A stretch of DNA of 64,000 nucleotides from Zygnema cylindricum (Eukaryota; Streptophyta; Zygnematophyceae; Zygnematales; Zygnemataceae). The translations under genes and the position numbers were made by a program. Below are positions 58,965-64,000 of this stretch, in pieces. A model generated the notes under the pieces. That model was not told the origin of the DNA. It saw nothing but the letters and a program-made list of their open reading frames with translations, and did not search any database. Position 1 is the first letter of the stretch, and every line of letters starts with the position of its first letter. The stretch is from positions 122,001-186,000 of the forward strand of contig JBBHKE010000387.1 of the NCBI GenBank assembly GCA_037447655.1. The letters are read 5' to 3'.

Positions 58965-59190
58965 CAGCAGTCGAGCTCAATGGATCCCAGAGTATACACT
59001 CTCCCTTAGGACTTAGCATCAGCAACCGACTATTCTTCTCTCCTTCCCCAAAATTTTGAATATTCAGTAATTCCGCGCCATTTGCCTCCGGCACTTCCCA
59101 AATTGCCACAGGAGAGACACCGCCTTCCTTACTCTTATCAGTCACTCTAATTTCAATGATTTTTTTGTTTTTACCGATTATCATAAATTA
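58965..59190 (-). pseudogene. Exon-like fragment, possibly of a WD-repeat protein
   Basis: The - strand frame has IIEIRVTDKSKEGG, VAIWEVPEANG and LLMLSPKGECILWDPL, reminiscent of one and a half WD40 blades (an IW...P strand, then S..G....WD). No flanking exon of the same kind was found and splice sites are unclear. A worn sister copy occurs in the duplicated spacers at 51350-51430 and about 58506-58586. Confidence 0.35.
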
Positions 59191-59860
59191 GTGTTTACTG
59201 ACATTGTTTAGCTATTTGGCTCATAATGAGCCACGTTGCGAAACACAATTTAATGTATTCTAATAAAGTGATTTTTGTTTTTTTGCCACTTAAGTCAATT
59301 TTACGGATTATCAATCCGACGGTTGCGGTTGAAAGGTAGGGTTTGCACCTTCTTATTGTCGCCTATAATCGAAAATAGGACATGTGTGCACGAAGAAACG
59401 ATGTTTTAAGTTGAGAAAAAAACATCACTGCACCGCCCTTCGTAATTAGAGTTAATAACACTAACTCAGTCAAGAGATTTTTTGGCCAAAAATCACAAAA
59501 TAGATTTATAAGTACTTCATGGAAGTGGACTAAAATTTGCCATGTCTCCTTACACTAAATCAGTCTTGTTAATTTTAAATCCGCATCAACACTAATAAAT
59601 CTTTAACGCTAATAACGTGGGTGGTTTAGCAAGCTTTAGTAACCCTGAAAACCTTTTGCTTGAACATAACTTCGTCGTATTGAATTCCTCAAGACATACC
59701 GTGACGTGAATTTTCTTCCGTATTGTATCGGGGCGTCTCAATCTCCGTATGGCGATACTGAATCGCTCGTGGTGGTCCATTCGATAGAATATCTTTGCGA
59801 TATATTGTAATATTTTATGCCTAGTTACGAATTAGTACGATATGCTCGACGTTTCAGTAA
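59191..59860. other. Spacer with a worn TACACCG-type MITE core
   Basis: About 59276-59440 contains the ACGGATTATCAATCCGACGGTTGCGG core and a GTGTGCACGAAGAAACGATG arm of the 218-bp MITE, without clean ends. No gene. Confidence 0.4.
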
Positions 59861-60600
59861 CAAATGTCCTGTACGGCTTATTGTACCTGTTCGCATTGCA
59901 ACAAAGTGAACCTGAAAATGGTGGGAAATGAAGACGAGAGAGAAAAGGAGGGAAAGTGGGAGTGTGAGGGAGAGGGAGAGGGAAAGGAGAGGGACAGTGT
60001 GCAATGGTTCTGTGAAGTCAAGTGTTTGATGCGGAGAAGTAAAAAATTAAATAACACAATTAAATACAAAAATCTCAAAGATACAAACATCGGAAATCCT
60101 AAAGAGACAACGAGCTATATGTGGGACTGAGGTTCCTCGAGAAAGTACCAAAAAAAAATAAAAAGCTCCTAAGATTAAAAAGGAAAGAAATAGATTTTTT
60201 TTTTACTAGTAATTGATCGTATAAAATCATACATCCTAAAAAGAAATGTTGAAAACAACTTTCTTGAAAAGTTTGAATCAATATTCTCGAATGAAAATGA
60301 AATAGAATTCTTGAGTCAAAACAAAACCAAAAATTCTTGATCAAAAAATAAATCAAAATTTCTGAATAAAAATAGGATCAGAATTCTTGAATAAACAAAA
60401 AGATCAAAATTTCAGTCGTGTTTGTGACTGGTAACGGAAAATCCTCGCCAAAAAGTAATAAACTTTTATTCGAACCTCAACTTATGCAAAAAACAATTCG
60501 TTTTTTTTTTTTTCCTTTTGGTCTTATTCCAATTAAACCGCTTTCCATTACTTGTCTATCCATCCAGAACTCTCTAAAAAAAAAACATGAAAAAAAAATT
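59860..60600. repeat. Truncated fourth tandem unit (left edge only)
   Basis: GGCTTATTGTACCTGTTCGC, a GA-rich tract, GAGGTTCCTCGAGAAAGTAC, AAATCATACATCCTAAA and CTTGTCTATCCATCC occur in the same order as ahead of units 2 and 3, then stop. No gene copy follows. Confidence 0.65.
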
Positions 60601-62963
60601 GTTGGGAAGGTCTCAACGACTCATTAAGACTGCCTGACTAACCGCATTTTCATTTAAGTCGATTTAAAAAAAAAAATGGGAAAACTTGATGATGATTTTT
60701 CTCTCTCTTCTCATAAGAACTTTTCAAGGCCATACACCAAAGTCTGCAAGTCAAAAAATAAAGAAATGGATTAAGAAGCGTAACAATTATCCAAGTACAA
60801 AAGCCGATAGAAACTAAAAGTCCGAAAACAAACTCCACATAGACATTGATTAACTAAACGGTAATTCTTATTGCACTAACATGAACCAAAAATAAAGAAA
60901 ACAAAATAAGGACTTAGTTACACTAAAAAACCGACTACTTATGGAGGTAAGAACAACATGGAACCCAAAATTTACAAAGAAAAAAAAAACCCACAAAATG
61001 CCATTTTTCTCCCTCTCCCTCTTCTCTCCCTCTCACTGTACCTCCCCCTCTCCCAAACCCTCACCCTCCCACCCCTCCTTGGTAATTCATTAAATAAGAA
61101 TGAAATAGTCACCCTAAGCCGAACCACTCGACGAATCGCGAGGAGAAGTCCTGGCATGAGAGCATCCACATTATTTATATCGTGGCGAACGTAAAATGAC
61201 TGAACGGAGCCACAAGGAAATCAAATTGTCAAAACAACCGTTTACAACCACACCATATACTATATACTACGTACTATATACCTAAATACTATATACCATA
61301 TACTATATACTATGTAATATATACAATGTACTATATATACTATGTACAATGTACTTTTTACTGTATAATACATACAATATACTACCATACAACTATAAAC
61401 CAAATACTATATACCACGTACTATTCACTACGTAGTACACTATGTACTATATACGCTGTACTATCGTACTGTAAACGACCAAACGGAGCCACAAGGAAAT
61501 CAAATCCGTTTACAACCATAGACCAAAAGTACTATCGTACTGTAAGCGATTGAACGACGCCACATGAATTTGTAGTTAAAACAAACGTTTACAACCACAG
61601 ACCAGAAGTACTGTCGTACTGTATAGTACCCGTTACGAACTAATTGACTTAGTATGTACTTTGAACTGACATCCGCACTAAAAAATCCGTACCACCGTAC
61701 CACCGTGGCAGTACTATATGTTACAAAGTTTACAGATGTTGAGGCATTCCTATGTGATGCCCGTTTTGGAAGTGGTGTTGAGACCGGAACGGAAAAAAGA
61801 AAAGCGAACTGATGAGCCATAAATCCAGAAACAGTTAGTAAATTCTATCGTGCCAATGCTGGCATTTTGACGGAAGACTGAATACGTACTTTGTACTGTT
61901 CAAAATAAACTTCGTTCGGTACGAACTTTGTCCTATGCTTACAACCACATTTATGTATTTACTCTGTTTGTTAACTAAGTTTATTTATCGCTTTATGAAA
62001 ACAAACCACGTTGTAAGAAAACTTGTTTAGCACAGCCTATGAATTAGCAATGGCAAATACAATATCAACTTCTCAAAATAGAGGGAAGAGGGGGAGGGAG
62101 TGGGAGAGAGGGGGAGAGCGGGGACGAGAGGGGGAGAGAGGGAAAGAGTAGGGGAGAGGGGGGGAGAGGGGGGGGGGAGGGAGAGGGAGAGAGGGAGAGA
62201 GGGAGAGAGGGAGAGAGGGAAGGGAGAAGAAGAGAGAGGGAAAGAGGGAGAGGGAGAGGGTGATCAAGAAATTGAAATTACTGTGGACCCAAACCCTATG
62301 GATTGTACTGCAGTATAAGACTACTAAGGATTTTCCTAGTCTTTGGAGTTTATAATTAGAAGTGACGTGGACCGGGCATTTGCCTATTGCGATACGGTCG
62401 TTCATTGATATCATTAATAGTCGAATGGCAAAAGGGCTCGATGTATCGAGTTTTGACCCACTGTTTATCGACCATATCAGTTATAGACATCATGTAAACG
62501 TATGAAACATATGTTATATACGTATAATTTACACTAATATGTCATAAACGTATGCCATATACTGTATATCTTACATATAATATACGCCAGTGCATAGTTT
62601 AGGACCCACCGCGCACTGAAACTATGTGTACTACGCGTTTTGTAAACTGTAACCTTGTACTACTCTAATATTCAGTACTGTACCTAAGTGTAATGGCCGT
62701 ACTAGATATGTTTTAGTAATGTACTCAAGTACTGTGTACAGCTGTACTGTATGGTACAGTACTTAATCTTCAAAGCGGTAATCACTGAACTTTGTCGTAA
62801 AACCTGTTAGTACAAGCTATCGATATCAGCGATCAGTACTTGATATCGGTTGTTTTTATATTTGTTTGTTTTTCTTTCTTATAGTTACTTAACATTAACT
62901 GGGGATTAATAATCTGCATTAATAAAAATACAACGCAGGAGTATTGAAAGCCTCGACCCATAC
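60601..62963. other. Intergenic spacer with TACTATATAC array and GA tract
   Basis: A (TACTATATAC)n-like array runs about 61250-61460. Flanking units of CGGAGCCACAAGGAAATCAA...GTTTACAACCA recur three times (about 61204, 61485, 61553). A purine tract lies at 62078-62260. No gene supported. Confidence 0.4.
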
Positions 62964-63813
62964 CTGCCCCAAAGCTCCAAACCGAACCTCCATACTCCCA
63001 AGCTGCCTCTTTTCTTCCACTCCATGCCATCTCACACCCTCGGAAAGTTCAACACTCCTTCCCTAAAACTCAAAAGAAACAAAAAAACAAATTAAAAGTA
63101 AGACATGAGCAAAGAGAAAAGGCAATTTAAGAAGATGTCCAAAAGATTCCATAAAACTCAAAAGAAACAAAAAAACAAAATAAAAGTAAGGCAAGGGAAG
63201 AGAAAAGGCAATTTAAGAAGATGTTCAAAAGATTCCCCAAAACTCAAAAGAAACAAATTGTAAGACATGAGCAAAGAGAAAAGGCAATTAAGAAGATGTC
63301 CAAAAGATTCCATAAAACTCAAAAGAAACAAAAAAAAAAATTAAAAGTAAGACATGAGCAAAGAGAAAAGGCAATTTAAGAAGATCCAGAAGTTCAGCTT
63401 CTATAAAACGACTGAAACAAGGACAAACAACCATTAATTTCTGCAAAATCAACAAGAAAAAATTCAGCCTACACTGATTGCCTGCCTTGATTACACTAAT
63501 TAGTGAGAATAGAAAACTTGAAAGACATTACGTACCTCAAAAATTGGAGTCAACTTTTCAAAATCTTGTTGATTATAAGTTTTTCCCAAACCAGAGAGAG
63601 AATCTGCCACCTGGAGAGCAGCTAGGGAAGGTCCGAAATCCTCCTACACCTTCCGCATAAGACAAAAAGAGGGAAGGATAAAATTGAATTGAAGGAGAGG
63701 GAGTGGGGCATCCACCTATAGCTTCCACACAGGACAAACCAGGAAAGGGCAACAAACTTGAAGAGAGATAGGGAGAGACAGAGAGAGAGTGAAGGGGAGG
63801 GAGGAGGAGAGGG

Positions 63814-63868
<55 letters not shown>

Positions 63869-64000
63869 AAGAGAGAGAGGTCGGTTCCCTCAATAGTAAT
63901 AACAAGCCCAAATTTAAAAATAGTACCTGCAAATTTTGTGTTCCCTCGATAATGTCGACGTTAGGATAGTGAAAAGCAGCCGCCGTGGCTGCTTGTTGCA
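62964..64000 (-). CDS. Unrecognised spliced gene, three exons, runs off the right edge
   Basis: Exon A, 64000-63927 (5' incomplete), is open as ...HYPNVDIIEGTQNLQ and ends CAG|GTACTA. Exon B, 63643-63536 (36 codons), begins after GTGTAG with EDFGPSLAALQVADSL and ends GAG|GTACGT. Exon C, 63062-62964 (33 codons), begins after TTTTAG with GRSVELSEGVRWHGVEE and ends CAG|GTATGG. All three junctions are phase 0 and every exon is open in the required frame, which is strong evidence for a gene although I do not recognise the product. The intron between B and C contains the minisatellite at 63061-63397. Downstream exons must lie left of 62964, but I could not place them. Confidence 0.6.
63063..63397. 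repeat. Four-unit minisatellite (74-89 bp) in an intron
   Basis: Units start near 63063, 63150, 63237 and 63311 and contain AAAACTCAAAAGAAACAAA, GACATGAGCAAAGAGAAAAG and AAGAAGATGTCCAAAAGATT. The third unit has lost a poly-A segment. Confidence 0.92.
63818..63868. repeat. (GA)n microsatellite
   Basis: About 24 GA repeats with one AAG interruption near the left end, in the intron between exons A and B of the edge gene. Confidence 0.95.

Noticed and set aside
63063-63397. CRISPR-like array
   Set aside because: Units of 74-89 bp are repeated head to tail with no unique spacers, in a eukaryotic intron. It is a minisatellite.

Overview
The window looks like nuclear DNA of a land plant or close streptophyte relative. 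Protein-coding genes are split by GT-AG introns, a BTB/POZ gene at 35.1-36.3 kb belongs to a family I know from plants, and the DNA is crowded with copia, LINE, SINE and MITE relics and GA/CT-rich microsatellites. A non-flowering lineage is my guess, because giant-virus fossils of the kind seen at the left end are known from mosses and lycophytes. No database was consulted; all family assignments are from motif recognition.

Left end (1-12.2 kb): a compositionally distinct, intron-less, decayed block with a uracil-DNA-glycosylase-like gene and an unknown Ser/Pro/Glu-rich gene on the + strand, converging on a large mRNA-capping-enzyme-like gene on the - strand (triphosphatase, guanylyltransferase, OB fold, N7-methyltransferase). 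This combination is typical of nucleocytoplasmic large DNA viruses, so I read it as an endogenous giant-virus-type relic. A 6.45 kb Ty1/copia element with 1.05 kb LTRs and a 5-bp target duplication sits inside the capping-enzyme gene. The copia element has an internal initiator-tRNA primer site like Drosophila copia and two nonsense codons in pol.

12.2-19.2 kb: an old LTR relic, a broken non-LTR retrotransposon (- strand, 12.9-15.9 kb) and small repeat pairs.

19.2-34.2 kb (- strand): a 19-exon gene for a second-largest RNA polymerase subunit (RPB2 family). Every splice junction I worked out keeps phase, giving about 1,248 codons with the catalytic loops and the C-terminal zinc ribbon intact. 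The sequence is very divergent from canonical RPB2. Short motifs hint at the Pol IV/V subunit (NRPD2/NRPE2), but a virus-like origin is not excluded. A TATA box lies upstream. Several introns hold degenerate tandem arrays.

35.1-37.6 kb: a plant-type BTB/POZ gene on the + strand, apparently frameshifted.

37.6-60.6 kb: a tandem array of three diverged copies (pitch about 9.2 and 7.1 kb) of an 8-exon, 406-codon gene of unknown function on the - strand, plus a truncated fourth unit lacking the gene. Each copy carries a different defect. The spacers contain a MITE family with TACACCG ends, a hAT-like MITE family with an empty site visible in sister copies, a tRNA-derived SINE and a near-identical 0.9-kb block.

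60.6-64 kb: AT-rich spacer, a four-unit minisatellite, and three in-phase exons of an unrecognised - strand gene that runs off the right edge.
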